Shown here: positions 51,570-59,885 of the stretch, piece after piece
Numbering within the stretch: the stretch's first letter is position 1
Layout: every line of letters starts with the position of its first letter
Assembly: GCF_005233835.1 (NCBI RefSeq)
Contig: NZ_SZQA01000041.1
Location: 1-64,000 of the forward strand
DNA length: 64,000 nucleotides
Source: Herbidospora galbida
Lineage (GTDB): Bacteria; Actinomycetota; Actinomycetes; Streptosporangiales; Streptosporangiaceae
Reading direction: 5' to 3'
The notes under the pieces: generated by a model
The model's database searches: none
Told to the model about the DNA's origin: nothing
What the model saw: the letters and a program-made list of their open reading frames with translations, nothing else
Translations under genes and position numbers: made by a program

Positions 51570-52598
51570 TCAGTGTGAAACAAGTGGAACAGTCGGGACC
51601 GGTCCAGTGGATCCCCGCACGACCAGCTCGGCTCCCAGCGAGACGTGCAGCGCCTCGACGGCCTGCCGGCCGAGGATCCGCATGAGCAGGGTGACCGCCG
51701 TGCGGCCCATCTCCTGCAGGGGTTGACGCACCGTGGTCAGGGCCGGGCTGGTCGCGCGGCTCACGTCGATGTCGTCGAACCCGGCGATCGACAGGTCGCC
51801 CGGGATCGACAGGCCGCGCTCGGCGGCGGCCCACATCGCGCCGACGGCCATCTTGTCGTTGAACGCCACCAGCGCCGTCGGCCGCTCGGGCAGGTCGAGC
51901 AGTTCGGCGGCGGCGCGGTGGCCGTTGCGCGTGTTGGGCTCGACGACCGCCCGCGTCAGTTCCGGCGCGGGCAGCACGCCCGCTCCCGCCAGCGCGGCGG
52001 TGTAGCCGGCCAGGCGGGCCTCGGAAGCCAGCCACTCGACCGGGCCGCCGATGATGCCGACCCGGCGGTGGCCCAGGCCCACCAGGTGGGCCATCACGGC
52101 CCGGCCACCGGCGAAGTGGGCGGCCGACACGGCGGCCATGTCCTTGGCGGGCGGGGTGCGCGGGTCGACGACGACGAAGGGGAAGGCGCGGTCGCGCAGG
52201 CGTACCAGAACGGCAGGCTCTTCCGGAGGCAGGATCAGGATCGCGCCCGCGATCCCTGAGCGGCCCGGCAGGCTGCCCAGGGTCTCGGCCGGCTGGGCGG
52301 CCTCGCCCGCGTTGAGGATCATCTGGCGGCCGTGCAGGTCGATGGTCTCGGCGATCGACGACACGATGAGGCCGAAGTAGTCGGTCAGCAGGTAGGGGCA
52401 GCGCACGAACACCGCCCCGGCGGCCTGCTCGGCGCGCGGCCGGGGGGCCTGGTCGCCGAGGCGGCCGACGGCGGCGAGCACCAGTTCACGGGTGTGCGGC
52501 GCGACGTTGGCCTGCCCGTTGAGCACCCGGGAGACGGTGGCGATGGACAACCCGGTCGCCGCCGCGACGTCGCGGACCGTCGCCCTGACTCTGGCCAT
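51570..52598 (-). CDS. LacI-family transcriptional regulator
   Basis: 342 aa. HTH: VRATVRDVAAATGLSIATVS then RVLNGQANVAPHTRELV; ligand-binding lobes with AGAILILPPEEPAVLVRL, GHRRVGIIGGPVEWLASEAR and SIAGFDDIDVSRATSPALTT, VRQPLQEMGRTAVTLLMRIL. ATG 52598 has GGAGA four bases upstream; the hinge-proximal alanine-rich segment is somewhat unusual. Directly upstream of the GH30 gene on the same strand, so it is the presumptive sugar-responsive repressor of that enzyme. Confidence 0.92.
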   Translation of the reverse strand: MARVRATVRDVAAATGLSIATVSRVLNGQANVAPHTRELVLAAVGRLGDQAPRPRAEQAAGAVFVRCPYLLTDYFGLIVSSIAETIDLHGRQMILNAGEAAQPAETLGSLPGRSGIAGAILILPPEEPAVLVRLRDRAFPFVVVDPRTPPAKDMAAVSAAHFAGGRAVMAHLVGLGHRRVGIIGGPVEWLASEARLAGYTAALAGAGVLPAPELTRAVVEPNTRNGHRAAAELLDLPERPTALVAFNDKMAVGAMWAAAERGLSIPGDLSIAGFDDIDVSRATSPALTTVRQPLQEMGRTAVTLLMRILGRQAVEALHVSLGAELVVRGSTGPVPTVPLVSH

Positions 52599-52654
52599 AC
52601 CGTCTCCAATGAATCCACAAGCCGCCGACAAGCGGGCAATCCTATAAAAGAGCC

Positions 52655-53548
52655 ATGGAACTCACGCGGCCCAAACCGGCGGACGCCCAGGCGATCTACG
52701 ACCTGATCGCCGAACTCGACACGATCGTGGTCGGCCGTCCCGACTCCACCCTCGACGACATCGCCGACCTGCTCGTCGACCCCGACTTCGATCCGGCGAC
52801 CGACGGCTGGCTCTGTTACGAGGACGGCCGGCTGACGGGCTTCGGCCAGGCGATGCGCAAGGGCCGCACTGACGAGGTCATGCTCGACGTCCGCGCCCGC
52901 ACCCGGCCCGCCGCCGAGCTGCTGTGGGAGCAGGTCCTCGGCCGCTTCAGCGGCGTCACCGCCGAAATCGGGGTGTACGCCCAGGACGCCGCCCAGCGGG
53001 AGGCCGTCGAGGCGCGGGGGTTCACCTACGCGACGACCTTCCACCGCATGCGCATCGACCACGTCGAGCAGCCCGAAGTGTTGTTCCTGCCCGGCGTGAC
53101 CGTGGAGGCCGGCGCCTTCGACAAGGAGGCGGTGCTCCGCGACGTCCACCACGTGCTGGAACTCGGCTTCGCCGAGCACTTCGGCGCCTACGAGCGCACC
53201 TACGACGAGTGGTACGAGTCGCGCGAGGCCGCCAGCTCCACCGACTGGGGCCAGATGCTGCTGGCCCGCGTCCACGGCAAGCCGGCCGCCGCCCTCATGG
53301 GGACCAACAACTTCGTCCCCGACGAGAACTGCGGCTACGTCCAGCGGCTGGCGGTGCTGCCCGGACACCGGGGCAAGGGCCTCGGGAAACTGCTGCTCAG
53401 CCGGGCCTTCGCGGCGGACTTCCGGCGCGGCCGGGTCGGCACCATCCTCGACGTGGACACCAACAACGTGACGCCCGCGCTGGGCCTGTACACCTCGATG
53501 GGCATGCGGCCCTACATGGCCCTCGACATCTGGCGTGCTCGCCTCTAG
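52655..53548 (+). CDS. Tandem-GNAT acetyltransferase (mycothiol synthase-like)
   Basis: 297 aa with two GNAT folds. The N-terminal one is degenerate (LTRPKPADAQAIYDLIAELD; GWLCYEDGRLTGFGQAM). The C-terminal one carries the intact CoA motif VQRLAVLPGHRGKGLGKLLL and TNNVTPALGLYTSMGM. Double-GNAT proteins of this length include mycothiol synthase MshD, but similarity by eye is to the wider family only. It diverges from the LacI gene and overlaps the MFS gene end by four bases. Confidence 0.82.
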   Translation: MELTRPKPADAQAIYDLIAELDTIVVGRPDSTLDDIADLLVDPDFDPATDGWLCYEDGRLTGFGQAMRKGRTDEVMLDVRARTRPAAELLWEQVLGRFSGVTAEIGVYAQDAAQREAVEARGFTYATTFHRMRIDHVEQPEVLFLPGVTVEAGAFDKEAVLRDVHHVLELGFAEHFGAYERTYDEWYESREAASSTDWGQMLLARVHGKPAAALMGTNNFVPDENCGYVQRLAVLPGHRGKGLGKLLLSRAFAADFRRGRVGTILDVDTNNVTPALGLYTSMGMRPYMALDIWRARL

Positions 53549-54861
53549 ATCCACCTGGCCGCGACCGCGGACGCGACCGCGGTCGCGGCCAGGCACACCA
53601 TCGTGATCGAGATCGACCCGCCGCTCAGGAACAGCGTCCCGAAAGCCGCGACCCCCACGACCTGCCCCAGCTGCAACATCATCGCGAGCAGCCCACTCGC
53701 GTCCGGCGCGTCGGCGGGCGCCACCCGGGCGAGCGCGACCGTCATGAGCGGGCTGAACGCCCCCGCCATCCCGGCCCCGATCACCGCCAGCGCGATCAGC
53801 AGGTACGGCAGCCCGTGCCCGCCCCCGGAGAAGACGCCGGCCAGCGCGACCAGCCCGAGCGCCACGACCACGGAGGCCGAGACGATCAGCCGCCGGTGCA
53901 GCCTGGCGGGGATCCGCTTCCAGTTGAGGCTCACCAGCGCGAACGCCCCCGCCATCGGCACGAAGGTCAGCCCCGCCCGGAGCGGGGAGTCGTGGAGGTC
54001 GTTCTGCAGGTGCAGGGCGTTGGAGAACAGGAACCCGCCGTACACGGCCATCACCCCGAAGATGGCGACCCCCGCCGCCACGAGCCCGGGAACCCGGAGC
54101 AGGCGACCGGGGATGAGCGGATGCGCGGCCCTGCGCTGGATCACCACGAACCCGGCGAAGACCAGCGCTCCCGCGATCATGAAGACCCACCCGCGCTCCA
54201 GCACGAGCGGGACCACGACGAGGCTGGTCGCCAGCGACAGGGTGAGCAGCCCCGGCAGGTCGAGCCCCCGGCCGGGCTGGGGCTCGTCGGCGGGCAGGTT
54301 CCGGGCGCCGAGCCAGAGCAGCGCCAGCCCGATGGGCACGTTGACCAGGAAGATCGGCCGCCACGAGGTGCCGAACAGGTCGAGCGTGACGAGCAGGCCG
54401 CCGAGGATCTGGCCGCCGACCGCCGCGAGGGAGATGACGGCGGCGTAGATCCCCAGCGCCCGGGCGCGGCCCGTCTGCGGAACGCCGACCTGGATGAGAC
54501 TGAGCACCTGCGGCACCATCAGGGCGGCTCCCGCGCCCTGGAGCAGCCGGAAGGCGATGAGGGTGGCCGCCCCGGGCGCGATCCCGCAGAGCAGCGACGC
54601 CACGGTGAACACGGCCAGCCCGGCGAGGAACCACCGGCGATACCCCGACCGCCCGCCGAGCCGGGCGCCGGTGATGAGCAGCATCGCGTACGCGATCGTG
54701 TACCCCGCCACGATCAGCTGGAGCTCGGCTCCGGACGCCGCGAGGTCGGCCTGGATGGTGGGGGCGGCGACGTTGACGATCGACACGTCGAGGATCGCCA
54801 TGAACTGACCGGTCAGGATGAGCCCCAGCAGGGGGCGTGGCCGGGTTTCGACGAGGGACAT
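53545..54861 (-). CDS. MFS transporter (drug:H+ antiporter type)
   Basis: 438 aa with about 12-14 helices. DHA2-type marks: QFMAILDVSIVNVAAPTIQA in helix 1 (motif D1), GGRSGYRRWFLAGLAVF (motif A), RLLQGAGAALMVPQ (motif B) and LGGLLVTLDLFGTSWRPIFL (motif C region). It probably exports a toxic compound. Divergent from the XRE regulator at 54933, which likely controls it. Confidence 0.88.
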   Translation of the reverse strand: MSLVETRPRPLLGLILTGQFMAILDVSIVNVAAPTIQADLAASGAELQLIVAGYTIAYAMLLITGARLGGRSGYRRWFLAGLAVFTVASLLCGIAPGAATLIAFRLLQGAGAALMVPQVLSLIQVGVPQTGRARALGIYAAVISLAAVGGQILGGLLVTLDLFGTSWRPIFLVNVPIGLALLWLGARNLPADEPQPGRGLDLPGLLTLSLATSLVVVPLVLERGWVFMIAGALVFAGFVVIQRRAAHPLIPGRLLRVPGLVAAGVAIFGVMAVYGGFLFSNALHLQNDLHDSPLRAGLTFVPMAGAFALVSLNWKRIPARLHRRLIVSASVVVALGLVALAGVFSGGGHGLPYLLIALAVIGAGMAGAFSPLMTVALARVAPADAPDASGLLAMMLQLGQVVGVAAFGTLFLSGGSISITMVCLAATAVASAVAARWI

Positions 54862-54881
54862 GCCCTGTATGGTGGCGGTGC

Positions 54882-54912
54882 GCTTATCCAGTTACTAAGA
54901 GCCTGCTTATCC
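54882..54912. promoter_or_regulatory. Direct repeat in the MFS/XRE divergent promoter
   Basis: GCTTATCC occurs at 54882-54889 and again at 54905-54912, 23 bp apart (about two helical turns), within the 71-bp gap of the divergent pair. The spacing and place suit binding of the XRE regulator; assignment is by position only. Confidence 0.4.
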
Positions 54913-54932
54913 TGGTATTGGGGCTACCACCT

Positions 54933-55772
54933 ATGGTCCGCCACGAACTCGCCGCCTTCCTGAAGAACCGCCGCTCCCGCATCTCCCCCTCCGACGTCGG
55001 CCTCCCGCCGGGCACCCGCCGCCGCACCCCCGGCCTGCGCCGCGAAGAGGTGGCGCAGCTGGCCGGAGTGGGCGTGACCTGGTACACGTGGCTCGAACAG
55101 GGCCGCCCGATCAACGTCTCGGGCCAGGTCCTCGACGCGGTCGCCCGCACCCTGAAGCTCGACGCGGACGAGCGCGAGCACCTCTACCGCCTGGCCGACG
55201 TGCCCGGGGGATTGGCCGGCGGCCCCGCCGACGACGAGCTCGACCAGGCCGTCCGCGACATCCTCGCCGGGCTTGACCCGCTGCCCGCCGCCGTCTACAA
55301 CGCCCGCTACGACGTGCTGGCCTGGAACCAGGCGTATGCGGCGATCTTCTGCCGTATGGTGACGGTCCCCCGGTGCGAGCGCAACGCGCTCTGGCAGATG
55401 CTCATCGGGCCGTCGTGCTGCGCCGTGATGATGAACCGCGAGGAGGAACTGCCCCAGATGGTGGCGACCTTCCGCGCGGCCTACGCCCGCCACCTCGGCG
55501 AACCGGCGTGGACGACCTTCATCGACCGGCTGACGGTGGAGAGCGCCGAGTTCGCCCGGATGTGGGCGACCCACGACGTGACCCGGTCGTGGCGGCGGAC
55601 GAAGATCCTCAAGCATCCGGCGGTGGGCCTGCTGAACCTGGCCAGCACGAGCCTGACACTGGGTTCCCCGGCCGAGTCGAGGGTCGTGGTGTACACGCCG
55701 GCCGACGAAGCGAGCCGGGCCAACGTGCAGTGGCTCTACGAGCACAAACCGGGCCTCGACCACGACCACTGA
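54933..55772 (+). CDS. XRE-family regulator with MmyB-like ligand domain
   Basis: 279 aa. HTH: VRHELAAFLKNRRSRISPSD, RRRTPGLRREEVAQLAGVGV, TWYTWLEQGRPINVSGQVLD. The C-terminal MmyB-like domain includes YNARYDVLAWNQAYAAIF, WQMLIGPSCCAVMMNREEEL and VESAEFARMWATHDV. It shares architecture with the regulator at 46333 but is clearly diverged. ATG 54933 lies 71 bp from the MFS start; no SD is evident. Likely controls the MFS exporter. Confidence 0.88.
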   Translation: MVRHELAAFLKNRRSRISPSDVGLPPGTRRRTPGLRREEVAQLAGVGVTWYTWLEQGRPINVSGQVLDAVARTLKLDADEREHLYRLADVPGGLAGGPADDELDQAVRDILAGLDPLPAAVYNARYDVLAWNQAYAAIFCRMVTVPRCERNALWQMLIGPSCCAVMMNREEELPQMVATFRAAYARHLGEPAWTTFIDRLTVESAEFARMWATHDVTRSWRRTKILKHPAVGLLNLASTSLTLGSPAESRVVVYTPADEASRANVQWLYEHKPGLDHDH

Positions 55773-55789
55773 GCGAGGCGGACGTGAAA

Positions 55790-55819
55790 AGGGCGGCCCC
55801 TGGGGAGAGGGGCCGCCCT
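55790..55819. terminator. Bidirectional terminator, U-run on the minus strand
   Basis: AGGGCGGCCCCT (55790-55801) pairs perfectly with AGGGGCCGCCCT (55808-55819), loop 6. Read on the minus strand it is followed by TTTT, so it is a good intrinsic terminator for the M6 protease gene and also stops the convergent regulator transcript. Confidence 0.85.
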
Positions 55820-55840
55820 GGTCTCACGTGAGCGGGATGA

Positions 55841-57940
55841 CTACCGGCCGACGGCCAGGCAGGTCGCCGTGGCCTGCTTCGTCGGGTCGCTCTCCGAGGT
55901 CGCGGTCAGCTTGATCGTGGCCAGCAGGCTGCCGCCCGTGGCTCGGATCGCGTGGACCGGGACGGTCACCTTCTTGCCGAACTCGGCCGAGGTCAGGAAG
56001 TTCGGCACGTTGACCGACCAGCCCTTCCCGTTGACCGTCGTCGACAGGCGGTACACGTCGCCCTTGGTGTAGGCCGAGACGTCCTCGGGGTGCGCGGCGG
56101 TCGAGGCCGCCGCCTTGCCCGTGTTCATCAGCTGGAACTTGCAGGTCGCCATGCCGTCGCCCAGGGTCACCCCGGCGGCGGGGAGCACGCGCACGCCGCG
56201 CTTCTGCGGGCCCGAGCCGTCCAGCGAGCGCACGGCCACCTTGTAGGACAGGGTGCCGTCCTTGGCGCGCTTGAGGTCCAGGACGTAGAAGTGCAGGCGG
56301 TTGGCCTCGTCCTTGAACTCGTACTCCGAGCCCGAGTCGGCGCCGGCCTTGAACAGGGCGTCCGAGAGCTGGCGGTAGTCGCCGATCGTGATCGGGACGG
56401 CGGTGCCGTCGGGCAGGACGTAGTCGGTCATACCGATGTCCTGCGGGTTGGCGTCGACGACCCACTCGAAGGGGGCCGAGTCCTGGTCCTTGGTCTTGGC
56501 GATCAGGACGCCCGAGTCGGGCGTGAACGAGTCGGCGCCCATCCGGTCGACGACCTCGACCGTGTAGTTGTTGTAGTTGCCGCCGTCGCACAGCGGGTCG
56601 GTCTGCCACTGGCAGGCGGGGGACTTGTCGCCGCTCTGGAAGGCGACGTTGACGCCCGACAGGCCCTTGTCGCCCGGCTGGACGGCGCGGGCGGTCACGT
56701 CGGCCACCACGAGGCCCGACTCGTCGAGCTGGTCACGGTTGAGGCGCAGCACGTTCTGCTCGTCGACCATGTTCAGTTTGATCTTGTTGCGCAGCATGTG
56801 CTGGGCGCCCATCGAGCCGCCGCCGGTCGGCGGGATCAGCCAGCGGCTGTGCGGGCCGCCCGGGCCGTTGAAGCTGCCCCGGCTGAGCATCTCCCAGATG
56901 CCGGTGTACGCCCGGCGTACCGGCACCCCGTAGGGGTTGTTGTAGTTGTCGGCGATGCCGAAGATGTGCGACAGCTCGTGGGCGTACACGCCCATGCCCG
57001 AGCTCTCGGCCTGGACCGAGTCGACGCCGAAGCGGGCGTTCGGCCAGAAGGTCGAGCCGGCCTGCCAGGAGGTCCAGTCGACGTAGCGGGTGGCCGACCA
57101 GTTGGGCAGGGCGGGGTCGTCGGGACCGAACTCGTCGGTCACGTCCTCCTTGGTCGGGAACTTCATCATCCCGAACTCCTGCCAGGTCGACGACTCGTCC
57201 TGACCGGCGCTCAGGTAGAAGACGAAGTCGAACTGGTCGGCGACCTCCTGGCCGACGGCGTTGAGCCACGCCGTGTTGCCGTCGGTGCGCAGGTTCTTGT
57301 TGCAGGTGTCGCCGGCCGGGCACGCGTTGCGCTGGTACTCCAGGGCGTACTCGTGGTCCTTGCCCGGCATCAGGTAGGGGCCGAAGCCGGTGAGCTCGAC
57401 GCCGATGCGGCCGCCCGAGTCCTCCATCCAGTACTCGTGGATGGTGTGGCCCTTGTTCAGGTCGTTCGGGGTGTTCAGGAAGTCCTGGTAGAACTTGGCG
57501 ACCTGCTCACGCGGGACGTCGTGGGCCTGCGCCGACGGGTTCTTGAACACCGTCGAGCCCTGCGGCTGCGTCACCACGAACGGCTGGTTCGGGTAGTCGA
57601 GCAGGACCAGGGCGCCCTTGAAGGTGCGGTCGCTGCCCTTGACGCTCGGGTCGTTCCAGTTGGTGCCCGGGGGCTTCTTGTAGTCCGACCACGTCATGTG
57701 GTCGGGGTTCTCCCAGTCCTGCGGGTCGATCGGCTTCGGCATGTCCGCGTGACCGCCGAGCTTGCGCGCCATGGCGGCCGGCTCGTCCTGTTGCCAGGGC
57801 TGGGTCTGGGGCCAGTGGTCGTACCGCCACGGGGTCTCCGTGTCGGGGAGGGGTTCAGCGGCGAACGCTTGGGTGGCGTTCGCTAAGGCGAGGGGTGCGA
57901 GCAGCGCTGCCGCGACCAGCAGCCTGAGGGGGCGTTTCAT
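55841..57940 (-). CDS. Secreted M6-family metalloprotease (immune inhibitor A-like)
   Basis: 699 aa. Signal peptide MKRPLRLLVAAALLAPLALA to QAFA (about 28). The zinc site is VYAHELSHIFGIADN (HExxH near residue 322), followed by the M6 downstream region YTGIWEMLSRGSFNGPGGPH. The upstream propeptide/domain has ALVLLDYPNQPFVVTQPQGS and YWMEDSGGRIGVELTGFGPY. C-terminal about 230 residues form beta-rich modules (VDRMGADSFTPDSGVLIAKT; NEW3-like NVPNFLTSAEFGKKVTVPVH). An exported endopeptidase for extracellular protein. Confidence 0.91.
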   Translation of the reverse strand: MKRPLRLLVAAALLAPLALANATQAFAAEPLPDTETPWRYDHWPQTQPWQQDEPAAMARKLGGHADMPKPIDPQDWENPDHMTWSDYKKPPGTNWNDPSVKGSDRTFKGALVLLDYPNQPFVVTQPQGSTVFKNPSAQAHDVPREQVAKFYQDFLNTPNDLNKGHTIHEYWMEDSGGRIGVELTGFGPYLMPGKDHEYALEYQRNACPAGDTCNKNLRTDGNTAWLNAVGQEVADQFDFVFYLSAGQDESSTWQEFGMMKFPTKEDVTDEFGPDDPALPNWSATRYVDWTSWQAGSTFWPNARFGVDSVQAESSGMGVYAHELSHIFGIADNYNNPYGVPVRRAYTGIWEMLSRGSFNGPGGPHSRWLIPPTGGGSMGAQHMLRNKIKLNMVDEQNVLRLNRDQLDESGLVVADVTARAVQPGDKGLSGVNVAFQSGDKSPACQWQTDPLCDGGNYNNYTVEVVDRMGADSFTPDSGVLIAKTKDQDSAPFEWVVDANPQDIGMTDYVLPDGTAVPITIGDYRQLSDALFKAGADSGSEYEFKDEANRLHFYVLDLKRAKDGTLSYKVAVRSLDGSGPQKRGVRVLPAAGVTLGDGMATCKFQLMNTGKAAASTAAHPEDVSAYTKGDVYRLSTTVNGKGWSVNVPNFLTSAEFGKKVTVPVHAIRATGGSLLATIKLTATSESDPTKQATATCLAVGR

Positions 57941-58002
57941 AAAATGTCACGTTATATAAGCGTGTTTGGTGGATCAACCGTCACTCTGTTAGTACTCGGG
58001 TC

Positions 58003-58836
58003 ATGCTCACGCCTCCCCGGGAACTCCCAGCCGATCTTCTCCGGACTGTGATCGGGGAGTCATGGAATCTGGACACAACGGGCCTCGAATACGTCCCGCT
58101 GGGCTTCGGCAGCCATCACTGGAAGATCGGCGACGAGTGGTTCGTGACCGCCGACGACAAGCCGCACGACGCGCTGGCGGCGGCCCTCAGCGCCGTTCCG
58201 CCCTCCGTCGGGGTCGCGCCGGCGGGCCCTCTGGTGGCCCTCGGGCGGTGGACGCTCCAGCTCTACCCGTACGTGACCGGAGAGAGCTTCGAGTGGGGTG
58301 AGTTCAGCTCGCCCGAGCATCGCGCCGAGACCCTCCGCATGGTCCGCCAGGTGCACAGGTCGCCCGTCTGTCAGGCCCGTTTTGACACGTTCCACATCCC
58401 CGGCCGCGACGCGGCGCTGGCCTTCACGCCGGGGGAGGGCCCGTTCGGGGCCCGCGCCGCCGACCTGCTCGCGAGCCGTGCCGAGGTGCTCAAGAGCCAG
58501 TTCGGGCGGTACGACACTCTCGTCCACGACGCCCTGCAGCTGCGCGACCGGATGGTGCTCACGCACGGCGAGCCCCATCCGGGGAACACGATGCGCACCC
58601 GCGACGGCTGGCGGCTCATCGACTGGGACACCGCCCTGATCAGCCACCCCGAGCGCGACCTGTGGCTGCTGGAGGAGACCGAGGGCGCGCTCCCGTGGCT
58701 GCTCGACCTCTACCGGCTGCGCTGGCGGCTCAACGACGTCGCCGAGGAGGCGCGGAGGTTCACCCTGCCCCACACGGGCAGCGACGACGACGCGTTCGGC
58801 TGGACGATCCTCCGCGACACCGTGAATGATCTCTGA
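58003..58836 (+). CDS. Aminoglycoside phosphotransferase-like kinase
   Basis: 277 aa APH/choline-kinase fold. Catalytic loop MVLTHGEPHPGNTM (about 183-196) and metal motif WRLIDWDTALISHPERDLWLL. In the loop the usual HGD is HGE, a variant seen in part of this superfamily. Substrate unknown; many such chromosomal proteins have no resistance role. The next gene starts one base after its stop, so they are cotranscribed. Confidence 0.86.
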   Translation: MLTPPRELPADLLRTVIGESWNLDTTGLEYVPLGFGSHHWKIGDEWFVTADDKPHDALAAALSAVPPSVGVAPAGPLVALGRWTLQLYPYVTGESFEWGEFSSPEHRAETLRMVRQVHRSPVCQARFDTFHIPGRDAALAFTPGEGPFGARAADLLASRAEVLKSQFGRYDTLVHDALQLRDRMVLTHGEPHPGNTMRTRDGWRLIDWDTALISHPERDLWLLEETEGALPWLLDLYRLRWRLNDVAEEARRFTLPHTGSDDDAFGWTILRDTVNDL

Positions 58837-58837
58837 C

Positions 58838-59200
58838 ATGGATCGAACCTTCGACCTCGACGAGGCCGACGCCCTGATGCCCGAGGTGCTGGCCCGCGCC
58901 ATCGTTCTCGTGGACCTGCGGGCCGACCTGGCCGAGCTCACCTTCGACCTGCGCGCCTCCGGCCACTCCCGGCTGGGCGGGCTGGCCGAGTCGAAGGCCT
59001 TGGAGGCGCGGCTGGCCGAGACGATCGGCTGGTTCTCCGAGACCGGCATCGAGGTGAAGGGCCTGGCCCCGTTCCTCATCGACTTCCCGTCGGTCCTCGA
59101 CGGCGAGTCGGTCCGGCTGTGCTGGCTGGAGGGCGAGTCGTCGTTGTCGTGGTACCACCTGACGGCGCTGGGTTTCGCCGGCCGCCGCAGGCTGCCCTGA
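58838..59200 (+). CDS. DUF2203 family protein
   Basis: 120 aa. It begins MDRTFDLDEADALMPEVLAR, the standard DUF2203 opening, then a coiled helix (DLRADLAELTFDLRASGHS), KALEARLAETIGWFSETGIE, VKGLAPFLIDFPSVLDGESV and LCWLEGESSLSWYH. DUF2203 proteins are small and of unknown function. ATG 58838 is preferred; ATG 58826 lies inside the upstream gene. Confidence 0.88.
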   Translation: MDRTFDLDEADALMPEVLARAIVLVDLRADLAELTFDLRASGHSRLGGLAESKALEARLAETIGWFSETGIEVKGLAPFLIDFPSVLDGESVRLCWLEGESSLSWYHLTALGFAGRRRLP

Positions 59201-59204
59201 CGTC

Positions 59205-59240
59205 AGGCGGATTCACCACGCGAGCCAGCCGCGTCTCGCT
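59205..59240. repeat. Internally deleted copy of the 60-bp dispersed repeat
   Basis: The sequence from GGCGGATTCACCACGCGAGC to CCGCGTCTCGCT matches both ends of the 60-bp unit (GGCAGATTCATGGCGCGAGC ... CCGCGTCTCGCT) but lacks about 18 bases in the middle. It fills the gap between convergent genes and ends at the stop of the gene at 59239. Confidence 0.65.
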
Positions 59241-59643
59241 ACCCTCCCTGCGTCCAGATGGTCTTCCACTTCGAGCACTTGCTGACGGGCTTCTTGGCGG
59301 TGCCCCGGCAGACCTGGGCGCGGATCTGGAGCACGCCGCCGAGGTTCTTCTTGAACGTGCCGGTGCCGGTGACGCAGTTGTAGATCCCGTGCGTCCGCCA
59401 TTTGCCGTTCGTGGCGCTCATGGACTTGATCAGGAGCCAGGAGCAGGTCCGGCCGTGGGAGTCGTCGAGATTGCCGGAGATGTGGTGGCCCGACTGGCCG
59501 ACGGTGATCTTGCCCCAGGCGGTGGCCCAGCCGTCGGTGGAGTGGATGCCGCCCCACTTCCACGTCGTCGGGGCGGCGTGGGCCGGGGTGGCGGTCAGGG
59601 TCAGCGCGGCGGCCGCGACGGCGGCGAGGATACGGAGTTTCAC
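59239..59643 (-). CDS. Small secreted protein
   Basis: 134 aa. Signal peptide MKLRILAAVAAAALTLTATP to AHA (about 23). Mature part about 110 residues, Trp- and Gly-rich with four Cys (RTCSWLLIKS, GIYNCVTGTG, AQVCRGTAKKPVSKCSKW), likely two disulfides and a beta-sandwich. I recognise no named family. A single gene with a TG-rich upstream region of 242 bases. Confidence 0.72.
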   Translation of the reverse strand: MKLRILAAVAAAALTLTATPAHAAPTTWKWGGIHSTDGWATAWGKITVGQSGHHISGNLDDSHGRTCSWLLIKSMSATNGKWRTHGIYNCVTGTGTFKKNLGGVLQIRAQVCRGTAKKPVSKCSKWKTIWTQGG

Positions 59644-59885
59644 ACCCTCATTGGTAGGGGGTGTGTCTTGTGATCGGCTTGTGGCTCTCCTGGAGTGCTC
59701 ACCAGAACAGCACTGTGAAGAGCTCGACGCGTACGACCTGCCGCCCGAAGCCGGCGTCCTGGTCGTTGTGCAGCATCCTCGTGAGGACGCGCACCGACCA
59801 GGTGGTGTCCGTGCGCCCGAGTCGGCATGTCACTTCTCTACGTTCGGGCGATGAGAGCCATGTCCGGGCCCGCCCGCCAGGGTGC

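Noticed and set aside
58003-58836. Antibiotic-resistance gene
   Set aside because: The APH fold is present but the sequence gives no evidence for an aminoglycoside substrate; it sits with a DUF2203 gene, not with resistance or mobile genes.
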